40,270 bases of DNA from Saprolegnia diclina VS20 (GCF_000281045.1 NW_008246090.1:147562-187831); one strand, 5' to 3'. Counted from the first letter of the stretch, positions 1-11,186 are shown. Numbers and translations are program-made. The notes: generated from the sequence alone by a model not told the origin.

Positions 1-97
<97 letters not shown>
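1..97. repeat. (GATA)n microsatellite
   Basis: An uninterrupted tetranucleotide run of about 24 units that starts at the first base, so its true length is unknown. It lies about 80 bp upstream of the first gene start. Confidence 0.98.
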
Positions 98-177
98 GCT
101 GCATCAACACCCAGATCCAGCGGTCGATGGGGTAGGGTTGACAAATATCTCAAGCGGTTTCGACCGACGAAGCGGCG

Positions 178-3101
178 ATGGCCACGTACAAGGGGCCGTT
201 CGCGACGCCGCCCGTGCGCATTGGGCGTGAGGTGCGCCATACGACGGGCGGGCGACCGGCCACCGCGCGGCGCGCCGACCTCTCGTGGCTAGCACCTGCA
301 CGGCCGTTCTCTGCCGGTGCCACGTCATTGACGCCACCGCATGTGGTCCCGCAGCGCCCGGCGACTGCACGCTGCGAGTCGATGGAGGAGCGCATTTGCC
401 GGCACTTGATGCCAGACAGCGTCACGGCTATCGCCGAGGCGGCCCTCCGCGAGGCGCACCACGTCAAGGACGTCGATCCGCTCTGCGGCAGCACGGTTGA
501 GATTCGTCCGCTGCACGCGGTTTTGCCCCGAGGCACCCGCAACGCCGACTTTTACCGGGCGCGCGGTACACGATGACACACAGCCTTGACGCTGACGAGA
601 AGATAGGGTACCAGCACCGCATGCAGGGCAACTTTGACCAAGCGATCGAGTACGATGATACTTTGATCGCACCATCCCGCATCGTGTCTCTACTCTAGCG
701 ACTACCACAGCGCGCTCAAGACGTCGCCGCGCGACTTCAAGACCCTCTTTAGCCTCGGCATTGCGGTGCGTCCAGCATGCCAACGCAAAATCGCTCGAAA
801 AACGTAGTGTGAGCGGCTCGGGCGGCTGCAGGACGCACTCGCCGCGTACGCCAAAGCCGCGAGCGTCTCGCCCCGCAACCCGTATGTGCACTTCAACACT
901 GGCATTTGCTACACGGTACAACGCAGTCGTGGTCTCTTCACTCTCTACTCGAATACTAAGGTCTCATAGCTCCGCGAAGAGTACAAGCGCGCGATCGAGA
1001 GCTTCTCGGTCGCGATCGAGCTCGATGTGACCAACGTCGCGTTCTACAAGGGCCGCGCGCTCGCCTACCGCAAGGCCGGGCAGTACACGGACGCGGCCAA
1101 GGACTATAGCACCATCAATTTTCTCTCGGTGCGTCCAAGCGTCGCGACTGCCTCTCACACCGACTGTAGAACGAGCAGACGGACGGCGCGGCGGAGAAGG
1201 ACGAGGTGCGCATCGTCGGCGCGCCACGTGGAAGCTTGACTCGAATGTAGGCGCCCGAGCTCCAGTTATACCACGCCAAAGGCGGCATATCCTTTTTACA
1301 CGAGCCAATATATATCTCAACAACACAGTTGAAGTGGGGACCGGCGACATTAGTACCGTGAATGCGCCATGTACTACTACGACGACAAACCCATTTTTAC
1401 GCCGCGCCCGGCGCCAACGTTGATTGCGTCGACATTGCAGCAGAACGACCAGTCCATGTGCTACAAAGTTCGAGCCAAGTGCGATTTCGTAACCTAAGAA
1501 ATGGCGCTAGATTGCGCGGATCCCGCCGCATCTGCGCACCGACGAAGACTTGCACGTGCTCATGGACAAGACGTGCGTGTTTCCCACGTGCCGCGGTCTC
1601 CCCCATGACGTACGATGATGACCGATGCACGTGAGATATCATTTCTGATAGCTGCACCAAAAGCTGTGCCGCGAGCTCGTGTCGGTGACCGTGTCGCCGC
1701 ACACCGTGCTCTTTAAAGAAGGCGACAGCGGCCACGTGCTCTTCTTTCTGCTCCACGGCAAAGTCGAGCTCTTCAAGCTGCCCATGGTCAAGGTCGGTGA
1801 CGAAACGACGACCAACCAAGTCGGCTCGATCGAGACGCAGCTCGCAGCGTTTGAGCCGAGTGCGCTGCACCGCGAAAGCACCTTCTTGGACACTGTGGAT
1901 CGAATCCTCGAGGTGCCGGCGACACCACTCTACACACTGCACACCGGCAGCGAGTTTGGCAGCCATGGCCGCTTCCGCCAGCTCCCTCGGTATACAACAA
2001 CCCTCATCCCATCATCATCAGCTTCGCGACAACGTGCCGTAGGGCGGTGAATGCGGTGGCCACGGACGCCTGCGAGCTGCTCATGCTACCGTGGTCGGTC
2101 CTTGATGCACTCGAACTGGCGCACGCCGAGATCGAGGTCCTCGTCCTCTTTGTTCGACGCACATTAACGACGACTCTATCGCAGTGCGCCAACGTGGCTG
2201 CGTTTCTTGGGAAGCTCCCGATCTTCAAGTACGTCTCGTCACCACAGCTGCGCATCTTGGCCGTCAAGGTACGACAGTCAAACTGTACGATATGGCACGC
2301 CATTGGATATCTTGCGGTAGACCAAATGGATCAAAGTCCCGAGCGCCACCGTACGTGCATCACCGACCTCTCCGACTGCAAACAGCAATTCTAGGTGGTT
2401 CAGGTCTCCGGACAGCACCACGAAGGTCTCCTCGTCGTCCGCAGTGGCACGTGCAAGCTTATGCGACACGACCTCCTCACGGCCACGGGGCGCCACCTCA
2501 GCAGCAGTCCTCGGCTCGCCTCCCATAGTAACAACAACACTGCGGGCCGACAAAGCAGCGGCAACCTCAAGCTCCTCCCGCTTTCCAAAGGCAGACGCAC
2601 CGAGCAGCATGCGCGGCAGGCGTACCTTCACATGGAGCACGAAGACGACCCGCTGCACTTTGTGTATGCAAACAGCACGCTCTCTTCCCACGTGCTCTCG
2701 ACCAACGACACGGCCGACGCCGTCGTGCACGCAGAGCTCCACGCCCGGGACTTTGTCGGCGAGCGCTCGTTTCTGAGCAACGAAGGCAATGAAAAGTCAT
2801 TTGCAAAGTACGCGCTCGTCACGAGCTCGTACGCCGAGCTTCTCTTCGTCCGCAAGGTTTGTCCATCCGCATCCCCATCCTTCGACGACAACTTGTCCAC
2901 AAAGTTGTCTGACTTGATGTCTAGGCCGATTTCTTCACCGAGACATCGTACGGCACACGGCAGCGCGTGCGCACCAACATTCAAAAGCTCAACGACGATG
3001 CGGCGGCCCGCGGCACGGCGGCCCACGACCCAAAAGACTGGGCGCGCTACAAGGCCAAGCTCGTCCAGCAGATTATTGTCGACAAGCGGCTCTCGCGTTA
3101 A
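178..3101 (+). CDS. TPR and cyclic-nucleotide-binding-like domain protein (multi-exon)
   Basis: The start is the ATG at 178 and the stop is TAA at 3099-3101. Joining exons across GT-AG introns of about 41-50 nt gives a continuous N-terminal half with at least three TPR units: around 540-720 (YQHRMQGNFDQAI), 800-910 (LGRLQDALAAYAKAASVSP) and 970-1110 (YKRAIESFSVAIELD, then KAGQYTDAAKDY). The C-terminal half (1655-2870) has two cNMP-binding-like folds: VLFKEGDSGHVLFFLLHGKVE, later GSEFGS, and DFVGERSF. Both phosphate-binding cassettes look degenerate: the first lacks the Glu of FGE and the second lacks the conserved Arg. I infer a scaffold or sensor that may no longer bind cAMP or cGMP. The stretch 1240-1370 between the halves is hard to splice, so two adjacent genes, the second starting near 1369, remain possible. 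Exon borders are approximate. Confidence 0.6.
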
Positions 3102-3130
3102 TTGCGTTTATGGAATGTTTGCGAGAGAAC

Positions 3131-4216
3131 CTAAAAAGGCGGGGTGGCGCGGAGACTGTGGACGAGCGACGTGTACGCTGCCGTGTTGTCGGGCGTCAGA
3201 ATGCCGTGGCGCAGGCCAAAGTCGATCAAGAGAAGGCAAATATCGGGCTTGAAGCTCTCGGGCGACGCCTCGACGAGCGCAAGCGCCTTCCGGATGGGCC
3301 AGAGCTCAAAGCGCTCGACCTCGTCGCCGTCGCTGCGTGGCACGAGCGACGATGGCAAGCATGCATCAAACACAAACTACAAGGCATGTCAGCATGACAG
3401 ACCCAAGGGCAATGTCAACCATCGTGTTGTGCTTCAAGCCTTCTTTCTCCGAGTTGACGTACGAGATGACGCCAACGCTGTGCATGAGATGCGAAATGTC
3501 GTTTGCTGCAAACTTGGCTTCTTCGCTCGCCTCTTTGAGCATGTTGTCCCATGGCGAAATGTCCAGCGGAAGGCCGCCCCCGACGATCGAGTCCCATTTG
3601 CCAGGCCAAAGGGCGCGCGACGCATGGCGGAGACCCATCCAGACGCTCACGTCGTCGGGCCGCGGGCCGTGCCGGACGTACCCGTTGAGATGGCACCCGC
3701 ACTGCGTGATCCCAAAGAATGCAGCCGCCGATCGGTCAACGCGGAAGACGACCTGGTCGGCCGCGTCCTTGGCGCCATAGTCTTCGTGCTTCCACTTTTC
3801 GCCAATGTCGCCAGTCGCTAAGAGCGCTCGCGCGACGTCCATCATGGCTAGCCGGCGGCTGTCAGTCAGAGGGCAGCACTGCTACTTGTGTACCTGTTGT
3901 GCGCGCGGCTTCGTGGGCCAAGCGCGGATGCAGTTGAATGCGGTCGGGCGTCACCTCGCTAAAGACATCGGGAAAGCGTTGAAGGGCCTAGCCACCGCCA
4001 TGAGATGCCACGAGCAGGCCCAGGTGGTCGTACCGAGACGCGCTCCTTGGCCACGAGACCCACGGTGCGCTGGTCCACAACTAACGGCGCGTACGTCGCC
4101 GGCGCGAACCGGTTGTTGCGGCGCACGATGTCGACGAGTTGGAAGCACCGCATGTCCGGATGATGCAAAGTGGCATCCGGTGTCTCGGCCCGCGGGCTGG
4201 GGGACGGCGGGGCCAT
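3131..4216 (-). CDS. Nudix hydrolase of the DUF4743 (Tnr3 N-terminal/plant NUDT20-24) type
   Basis: The ATG is at 4216-4214 and the stop TAG at 3133-3131. Four exons join cleanly across introns of 43-46 nt. The N-terminal part (LHHPDMRCFQLVDIVRRNN) fits the DUF4743 region. It is followed by FGITQCGCHLNGYVR and VWMGLRHASRALWPGKWDS. A Nudix box follows with GGGLPLDISPWDN and KEASEEA; its Glu pair matches the metal-binding REUXEE core. The C-terminus (FVFDACLPSSLVPR, ELWPIRKAL, IDFGLRHG) matches the family tail. Relatives hydrolyse nucleoside diphosphate derivatives, with oxidised thiamine diphosphate proposed for the Tnr3 branch; the substrate here is inferred only. The protein is about 315 aa. 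It converges with the TPR gene, with only 29 bp between the two stops. Confidence 0.88.
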
Positions 4217-4873
4217 GGCGGTCGAATCTGAAAATGACAAGTCGACGTTGCTCAAGGCGCGCAACTGCGTCGGTGATAGTGATAGGACGTTCTCGGCTTT
4301 CGTGCAGCAAGCTTGACGGTATGCTCACGATCATCCCACACGATTTCCGTGTCGTGCACGCTACGGTGCGAAATGGTGTAGAATGATATACAGCAGGAAT
4401 TGGTGTGCACATGCTGCACTAGCTCACACCATTTTATGCCGCGGCATTGCATCATCGCGCAATAGTGTGTGTTTTAAATTTATGTACACTATTTTAATGT
4501 TTCTTTTCGCACGAAAATAGAGTACCAATGCAAAGCCAACAAGCATGGGTCAATAAAACCCATGCAACAAGGCAGACGGAGCTGGCGGACAGACGCGTTC
4601 GATCGATCGCGTCGGACTACGTATACCAAGCTCAAGGTGCCAACTACATGTGATACTACTGAACTGCCCACTGGCAAGAACACTTTTGAGGCCTCGGGAA
4701 AGACACGGTCCAGCATCTCTACCTCCGCATCAGCTTGCCCAGTGTTGGGTTGCATCATGGGGTTGCATGGTCGCTCATTCGTTCGGTGCTGGCTCGTCGT
4801 CGTTCGATGTCACAGCGGCGGAGGATGTAATTTCTTAGGAGCGCTCCCTTCGTCTACTGTACACTGCGATATC
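4217..4873. other. Intergenic region with a doubtful short ORF
   Basis: About 650 bp between two minus-strand genes, with an AT-rich core near 4440-4560. A minus-strand frame at 4489-4758 (88 codons, starting MMQPNTGQADAEVEMLDRVF) has a coding-like first third and could be a small gene or a first exon. I recognise no family in it and would not call it a gene without transcript data. Confidence 0.3.
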
Positions 4874-5413
4874 TCATGGCGTAAAGTACGAAAAGTCCAT
4901 CGTGGGCGGCGGCACGTCCAAGCGCGTGAGCGACGCCGAGATTTGCCCACGGTGGTGCGTTGCGTGGTTGACCGCATGCAGAATGAGGTACCCGGCTTCT
5001 TTCTCCTTCAAGACGCCGTCCGTCGCACGATACGCCACGCGCGCATCGCTCGCCGGCACGGTATCCACGTGCGCCACGAGCCGCTTCGCTTGGCCGACGA
5101 GCTCGGCCGCAATGGCATCGCGGCCCGGCACAAACTCTTCCCAGTAGGTGGACGGTGCATTCGGCGCCGCATACAGCTCGTTGTCTGGGCGGTTCCAGAA
5201 CGGCGCGAGGCGCGGATCTTCGGGCGCGTCGGGTTGGAGCCGGCTATAGAGGAGCTTGTCGGCGAGCAAAATGTGGTTCAGCGTGCCGTGGATCGAGCGA
5301 AAGGGCAGGCCGCAATGCCCATGGTACACGGCGTCGTCGAGCGTAGCGACGCTCGCGAGGAGACGCTCGGTCGCCCACACGTTGTAGCGCACAAACGTGC
5401 GCAGGAGGTGCAT
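4874..5413 (-). CDS. DinB/YfiT-like putative metalloenzyme
   Basis: This is a single-exon gene of 179 codons from the Met at 5413, chosen because MHLLRTFVRYNVWATERLL is the usual DinB N-terminus. An in-frame Met at 5521 would add 36 residues. The two conserved histidine segments of the four-helix DinB fold are present: GTLNHILLADKLLYSR and HAVNHATHHRGQIS, which together usually bind a divalent metal. Bacterial and eukaryotic relatives include thiol transferases and damage-induced proteins of unknown reaction, so no substrate is claimed. It is divergent from the tetraspanin gene, sharing a 507 bp upstream region that contains a TATCCGGATA palindrome. Confidence 0.85.
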   Translation of the reverse strand: MHLLRTFVRYNVWATERLLASVATLDDAVYHGHCGLPFRSIHGTLNHILLADKLLYSRLQPDAPEDPRLAPFWNRPDNELYAAPNAPSTYWEEFVPGRDAIAAELVGQAKRLVAHVDTVPASDARVAYRATDGVLKEKEAGYLILHAVNHATHHRGQISASLTRLDVPPPTMDFSYFTP

Positions 5414-5697
5414 CGTTCGGTGCCAGCAAAGGGCAACTTCAGCGAATCCGCACTTAAGCGCTTCTTCGAACTTCGCTCTCGCAATCCGTGCAAGGCCCTC
5501 GTGTCCAGCTCTCGTGTCCATGCCAGCGAGCCATATTCGACAGCATCAGGCCGCAATGGCCGTGCGACCATCCACGTCTTCTTCGTGTCCCACGCCAAAT
5601 ATTCCAATCTTCCAAACTCCCAACCTTCCAACGCAGGCGTTGGACTCGGTGCTTTGGATTTTGTGATTTTCACATTTCGCACACGCGTGCGACGCAA

Positions 5698-5725
5698 TAT
5701 CCGGATACTCACGTGTGTATCCGTA
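5698..5725. promoter_or_regulatory. TATCCGGATA palindrome plus half-site in a divergent promoter region
   Basis: TATCCGGATA lies at 5698-5707 and a TATCCGTA half-site at 5718-5725, between the divergent DinB and tetraspanin genes. The same core recurs upstream of other genes in this window (see findings). A regulatory role is inferred from position and recurrence only. Confidence 0.45.
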
Positions 5726-5920
5726 CAATATTCGCCGCGTGTCGCAGCGTATGGGTCCGACAGGGTGCAATAAAATGGCCACGCGACTTGTGTACTTGGG
5801 GTTTGTATGCGTTGTATAACGTGGACGTGGATAATAAAAAAAGATAATATTTCACGCCTGCGACTAATATTCGAGCCGGTAGCGTCGTCACTCAGCAATA
5901 TTCACGGTCGCAGGGACACC

Positions 5921-6865
5921 ATGGCGCTGACCAACACGTGCTCCAAGGTCATCTTGGTGCTGCTCAACCTCGCCTTCATTGCCGCCGGCGCCGTCTTCAT
6001 CTACTATGGCCTCAACGTCAAGAACAATGGCTGGACCGACATCTTCCAGGGCAACGTCTCCAAAGGCGGGCTGGACACGGGCGTCATTGCGTTCGGCGCC
6101 GTCGTCATTGCCATTGCGCTCTTTGGCTTCCTCGGCGCGCTCTGCCGCAACAAGTGCCTTCTCGTCTTGTACTCGATATTTGTCTTTCTCGCGATGGCCA
6201 TCTTCATCCTCCTTGCGGTCCTCTTCTTTCTGAGCGCGAGCACGGCCAACAAGTGGGCGGGCGAAGCGTACCCCGCCGACGCCGAGAACGAGCCGGACCT
6301 CGCGATTGGCTTTGACAAGGTGTACTGCTACGCGCAGGCCGCGAACCTCTGCATGACGTCGTCGGCGACGGCGGCCATCAATGCGTTTTACCCGTCGGGC
6401 GCGGCGGCGATCCTCTCGGTGGCCTCGCTCATCAAGGTCAACGTCTCGGAGCCCACGGGCATCAACGGCTTTTGCAACAGCGTCGACAAGCAGCTCGCGG
6501 CCGTCTCGATCCCGAACGTCAAGATGCCGTCGGAGTACACGGAGGTGTGCAAGACGTGCAAGGAAGTCGCGTCCAAGTACGAAGCGTACAAGTCGATCTT
6601 TGAGTGGACGAACGAGCAGTGCCCGCTCTCGGTGACGTCGGCCGCGTGGTGCGGCCAGTTCCTCCTCAGCAAGAAGGAGGGCGATGCGTACAACGGCGCG
6701 CCGTACAAGGACTGCCGCCCCAAGATTTTGGATCTTTGGAAGTCGCTGTCCAACAAGGTTGCGATCGGCTCGACCATCCTCGCGGTCGTCTCGCTCATCC
6801 TGCTCTTCATGGCCTGCTCGGCGGGCCGGTCGGACGAAGGTGGCTACTACCACGACTCGGTCTAA
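5921..6865 (+). CDS. Tetraspanin-like membrane protein
   Basis: A single-exon gene of 314 aa from the ATG at 5921, which follows a purine-rich ACACC context. Four hydrophobic segments are visible: about residues 10-30 (VILVLLNLAFIAAGAVFIYY), 55-78 (GVIAFGAVVIAIALFGFLG), 84-108 (VLYSIFVFLAMAIFILLAVL) and 278-300 (STILAVVSLILLFMACSA). The layout of small loop, short cytoplasmic turn and one large loop of about 165 residues with many Cys (including CKTC) matches tetraspanins. The classical CCG of animal members is not seen, which is common in divergent protist forms. Tetraspanins organise membrane microdomains; in oomycetes they are often found at the zoospore or cyst surface, but that role is not shown here. 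Confidence 0.85.
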   Translation: MALTNTCSKVILVLLNLAFIAAGAVFIYYGLNVKNNGWTDIFQGNVSKGGLDTGVIAFGAVVIAIALFGFLGALCRNKCLLVLYSIFVFLAMAIFILLAVLFFLSASTANKWAGEAYPADAENEPDLAIGFDKVYCYAQAANLCMTSSATAAINAFYPSGAAAILSVASLIKVNVSEPTGINGFCNSVDKQLAAVSIPNVKMPSEYTEVCKTCKEVASKYEAYKSIFEWTNEQCPLSVTSAAWCGQFLLSKKEGDAYNGAPYKDCRPKILDLWKSLSNKVAIGSTILAVVSLILLFMACSAGRSDEGGYYHDSV

Positions 6866-6972
6866 GCCCTTTTGTTATAATCTAATTGCTCAAATATCAA
6901 AACGCCCATTTTTCACTTGCACCACCATACATACATTCATGACATTCGCGGTATTTACGGTCTTCTACTACT

Positions 6973-8361
6973 TCAACGAGGACGACCGGGACCGAGGATC
7001 CGAGCAGCGAGCTCGGGCGACGCCTCGTGCTCGCGGCAGCTTGCCGTGCACTCGACGAGGAGCGTCTGTGCGAGCAATAGGAGCACGTGCGCGCATGCTG
7101 GCGAGTCGGCCGTCGCCACCAGCTGCATCACATCCCGCAAAATCGTCCCCAGTAGACCGGGGCAGGCCACCCAGAGCCAGTGCCAAGCCGCCAGCCGACC
7201 ATCGGCGACGAGGCTCTGAAGGACGCAGACGCGGCGAAGGTTGTCGTCGGCATCAAACCCGCGTGGCGAGAGTGTGAGGATGAGAGCGTGGACGGTTGAC
7301 GCGAGGACGCTTGGATCCCGGCCCTCGCACGCCCCAAGAAGCGACCACAGCGCCAGCAGCAGAAGGTCGGCGTCGTCGACGGCACGAGTGTTGCACAGCG
7401 CCCGTTGGATCTCTGTGAGCATGAACTGGATGTGGCTGGACGAGCACGCAGTGAGGAGTGCGGTCACTGCGTCACTCGTTGCAGGGAGCATGGCTGGCCC
7501 CGAGGCTCGGACGTAGCCAGCGCCTGGAGCCGACAACGCAAATGTGCGCCAGCGGTCCGTGCGCCGCGTCAAGTCGGAACACAGAGGCAACGCCGCTCGC
7601 AGCAACTCTTGGAGCGGCGCGCTGAACGTCAAGTGCTTGTCGACGATCGCGCTCGACACGTACTTGGTCGCAATCAGATGCTGTTGCAGCGCAATGTAGG
7701 TCGACGGGTCGCGCACCGAGTGCACTTTGAACCACGTGGCTGCGTACTCGTCCTTTAGAAATGACGAAGGGTCCGGCCAGCGCGCGACGAGCTCGTCGGC
7801 AAGCGCAGCACCATCGTTGCGGCCACTCGGGATCGAAGCGAGGTAGCGACGCAGGTCCGAGTCCTCACTCGCACAAAGGACATGCGCAGGCTGCAAATTA
7901 GGGCATGCAGCCAAGAGGCGCATGTGCAGAGCGTGGATCTTGATGGCGACCGCGCGGTCTCGCTCTGCGTGCTTGGCTGCATTGCAGGCGGCGACGAGCG
8001 GTGTGAGAGTGCCATGCGGTGCGTCGACGAGCTGCGTCAGTTGAAGCACGTGCATGACCCAGCCACGCACCCCCGACGCATTGCCCACGCCATCGTCTTC
8101 TTGTTGCAGCAAGTTCGCAAGCATGTTCAAGGCCTCTCGCGGCCATATTGCGGCAAATTGCTGGACGGCCGATGTCAGTCGATCGACGAGCGGCGCCAGC
8201 GGAATGTGCTTGAGCAGCGCGCGGGCAATGCACTCGCCGTGTGCTACCTTGGCATCCGTATCGAGATCCTCTGCGGTACGTAGCAGCGCCTGCCACGTGG
8301 CAGCGCCATCGGCAGGACTCGTGAGGACATCGCGCACGGCGGCGGCGGCTCTGCGGTCCAT
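6973..8361 (-). CDS. Unrecognised helical-repeat-like protein
   Basis: A 462-codon single exon read from the ATG at 8361 to the stop at 6973. The frame stays open for another 1.2 kb upstream, but that part is antisense to the helicase and is a shadow. The protein is Ala/Leu-rich with many amphipathic helices (LLKHIPLAPLVDRL, PREALNMLANLLQQ, LLLLALWSLLG), as in HEAT or ARM-type solenoids. I see no catalytic motif, signal peptide or membrane span. It starts 130 bp from the divergent DDX24-like gene. Its stop lies 107 bp from that of the convergent tetraspanin. Function is unknown. Confidence 0.75.
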   Translation of the reverse strand: MDRRAAAAVRDVLTSPADGAATWQALLRTAEDLDTDAKVAHGECIARALLKHIPLAPLVDRLTSAVQQFAAIWPREALNMLANLLQQEDDGVGNASGVRGWVMHVLQLTQLVDAPHGTLTPLVAACNAAKHAERDRAVAIKIHALHMRLLAACPNLQPAHVLCASEDSDLRRYLASIPSGRNDGAALADELVARWPDPSSFLKDEYAATWFKVHSVRDPSTYIALQQHLIATKYVSSAIVDKHLTFSAPLQELLRAALPLCSDLTRRTDRWRTFALSAPGAGYVRASGPAMLPATSDAVTALLTACSSSHIQFMLTEIQRALCNTRAVDDADLLLLALWSLLGACEGRDPSVLASTVHALILTLSPRGFDADDNLRRVCVLQSLVADGRLAAWHWLWVACPGLLGTILRDVMQLVATADSPACAHVLLLLAQTLLVECTASCREHEASPELAARILGPGRPR

Positions 8362-8491
8362 GGGTGCGGAATATACGCAACGGCCATTGGCTCGCTGGGT
8401 TTTATCCGGACGCTTTTTCAGCCAATCGCAATCGAAATGGCGAATGGTTGGCGGAAATGTTGCTCGTCTCGAATTAGATCCGCTTTTGACT
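8362..8491. promoter_or_regulatory. Bidirectional promoter with CCAAT-type boxes
   Basis: This 130 bp spacer separates the divergent helical-protein and helicase genes. It contains CCATTGG near 8384, GCCAATCG near 8421 (about 70 bp before the helicase ATG) and TTATCCGGAC at 8402-8411. All three motif types recur at other gene starts here. I see no TATA box. Confidence 0.45.
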
Positions 8492-11075
8492 ATGGCCAAG
8501 AAGGGGAAGCAGCAGCAAGCCGATGCGAAGAAGAAGGGCGGCAACGCCAGCGCATGGAAGAAGGTCGACATGACCGAGTACGAGCTGGAAGGCTTCGCCG
8601 ATGGCGGCGCCTTTGAGCTGGAAGAGCTCACGGGTACGAACACGACGACATGCCAGACGACACGGTGCTCATGCAGCCGTGCGTAGAGTACACGATTGAA
8701 GAAGACGAGTTTGGTGGCAAGACGCTCAAGTACGCTGCACCCTACGAACCTCGAGTGATGCTCATATGCTTCCTGTAGGGCGGCGTCGGGCAACGCTACC
8801 AAGAAGGCCAAGCAGCAGCAGACGCAAAAGCAGCTGACGCAACAAAAGCAGCAGACGCAGCCCAAGGTAGCCGACAGCGACAACCAAGAGAGCGCTGCGA
8901 CGTCGCCGGCGGCTGTCGTGGATGCCGAAGGCAAGAAGCGCAAGAAGAAGAAGCGTACCAAGAAGAACAAGGGGGCGGCGATCTCGGACGCAGGGGCCAA
9001 GGCCGACGACGCGACCGAGGACCAAGACGACGTCGTTGCGATCGATGCAGCCAACGACGACGATGCGAACGACGACGACGACGACGCTGCTGTCGCGGAA
9101 GACGTTGCCGACGAAGAAGAGATCTCGACCGAGCCCTTTCCCGAGTGGGCCAAGTACAAGCTCCACCCGACGATCAACCAAGCGCTTCGTCGCGTCAACT
9201 TTACGGGCCCGACCGAGATCCAGGCCAAGACGTTGCATCCGGCTGTGATCGAGCACCGCGATGTGGTCGGTGCGGCGCCGACAGGCTCCGGCAAGACGCT
9301 CGCGTTCGGTCTCCCGGTGCTGCACCACCTGCTGTCGCACCCGGAGCAAGAGAAGAAGTGCCGCGCGCTCATTCTGACGCCGACGCGCGAACTGGCGATG
9401 CAGATCACGGAGCACCTCATGAAGATCGTGCCCAACAAGCGCCAGATCGGTATTGTGACCTTGGTCGGTGGCATGGCGGTCCAGAAGCAGATCCGCCAGC
9501 TCTCGTATGCGCCCGAGATTGTCGTCGCGACGCCCGGTCGTCTCTGGGAAGTCATGGAGACCGCCGAAAGCCAGCACTTTGCGGCTCTGAACCGCGACTT
9601 GCAGTTTCTCATTGTCGACGAAGCGGATCGCATGCTCCAACCCGGGAGCTTCCCGCAGCTTCAAAAGATTTTTGAGAAAATCAACTCCAACACGGCCAAG
9701 CCGGTCAAAGGCAAGGTCCTCGACGACATGGACGACGACGAGGACGACGACGAGGACGTGCCCATGGAGGCGGCCGAGACATCGGTCGTGATGCTCGATG
9801 ACATTCTCAAGCAGCACGCAGCGGCCAAGGCCGCCAAGCCCGAGGCCCCCAAGGCACCCACCTTTGTGCGGCAGACGTTCCTCTTCTCGGCGACCATGAC
9901 GCTCAAGAACGCCGGCCGGTACCAAACCAAGCGCATGAAGAACCCGACTGCACTCACGGTGCTCGAGAGCATCATGCGCCGCGTGGGTCTCCGCGGCAAG
10001 CCCGCGGTCGTCGACCTCAGCGTGGCGGCGGCGACGAATGCGACGACTGACGAAAGCGCGCCGACGAGCAAGAAGCCCAAGGGCACGTCGGAGGTGACGC
10101 TGCCGGCCGGCCTCGAACTCTCGCAAATCGAGACGCTCGACGAACACCGCAACGACTGCCTCTACTACTTTTTGACGCAGGTAGGATCGTCTTCACCTAT
10201 CTCGGTTGTCTCATGCGATAGGACAATATTAGTACCCGGGGCGCACGATTGTCTTTCTCAACGCGATTGCCGGTGTACGTCGCGTCGCTGGCATTTTGAG
10301 CCTTCTCAAGCTCCCGGTCTTTGCGCTCCACGCCGAGATGCAGCAAAAGCAGCGCCTCAAGAAGCTCGAGGGCTTCCGCGCCAACCCCAAGGGCATTCTG
10401 ATCGCCACCGATGTCGCTGCGCGCGGTCTCGATATCCCGAGCGTCGAGTACGTGGTGCACTACCACATCCCGCGCTCGGCCGAGACGTTCGTCCACCGCA
10501 GTGGTCGTACGGCCCGTGCGGCCAAGGAAGGTCTCAGTGTCTCGATGGTCGCACCGATCGACGCGGTACGTTTCACAAAAATTTCAACCTTTCAAAGTAT
10601 CAAGAGGCTCATGGACGATGTGTAGAAATACCACGCGCAGATCTGCAGCGTCCTCCACCGTCCGTCGGGCTTTTCGTCGTTCCCGATCGACCACAAGTTC
10701 CTGCCGGTCATCAAGGAGCGTGTGAAGCTCGCCGAACAGATTTACGCTGAAGAGAACCAAGAGAGCAAGTCGAAGTCGGAAGCGTCGTGGTTCTCGCAGA
10801 TGGCCGAAGCCGCCGACTTGCCGCTCGACGACGACCTCCTTGCGCAAATGCACGTCGAGGGCGGCTCAGATGTGCGCGGCGCCAAAGCGAACCTGAACCG
10901 CCTTCTCCAAGAACCATTGCGCCCGATTGGTGCCAAGCGCAAGTTCCGCATGCTCCACGAAGAGATGAAGGGCAACCTCTTGACCGCCGACGGCGAGTAC
11001 CGGTCACGCGACGCGACAGCGGACCTCATGAAGAAGTCCAAGAAGCACTCGCTCAAGCGCTTCCGGAAGAGATAA
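8492..11075 (+). CDS. DEAD-box RNA helicase, DDX24/Mak5-like
   Basis: The start is the ATG at 8492 ([17 protein letters not shown]), a lysine-rich nucleolar-type N-terminus. A long acidic/basic linker follows, then the helicase core: Q-motif region [11 protein letters not shown], motif [25 protein letters not shown] (VDEADRM) and SAT (LFSATMT). A large acidic insert lies between DEAD and SAT, as in Mak5/DDX24. The core then continues with [12 protein letters not shown] and HRSGRTARA. Introns of about 40-50 nt interrupt it near 8729-8779, 10180-10230 and 10565-10625. Mak5 is needed for 60S ribosomal subunit assembly in the nucleolus. Near 8640 the first exon and the following acidic segment ([15 protein letters not shown]) are out of frame by one base; either a very short 23-nt intron or a missing G in a GGG run would explain it. 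Confidence 0.92.
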
Positions 11076-11186
11076 TTCGTATAACTTAAAGATCCTTGGC
11101 CTCCTCAAAACTACATGGCGTTTGCTCGGCCGAGAATATAAGAACTGGGGCCGCCGCTGTGTCCACAATCACAGTGTATTGGGTCC

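Noticed and set aside
1-97. GATA repeat as a possible telomere or regulatory array
   Set aside because: The unit is a plain tetranucleotide microsatellite, not a telomere-type repeat.
4562-5773. A 403-codon plus-strand frame
   Set aside because: It covers the DinB-like gene on the opposite strand and shows no family features.
5888-6853. A 321-codon minus-strand frame over the tetraspanin
   Set aside because: Antisense shadow of a GC-rich gene, with low-complexity Arg/Asp/Val composition and no domain.
8362-9633. Upstream extension of the minus-strand helical protein to 886 residues
   Set aside because: The extension is antisense to the helicase, has Ser/Cys-rich low-complexity composition, and the internal Met at 8361 fits the divergent promoter.
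8762-10147. A 461-codon minus-strand open frame inside the helicase gene
   Set aside because: It is antisense to conserved DEAD-box motifs and rich in Arg, Val and Leu, as expected from GC-rich third positions on the other strand.
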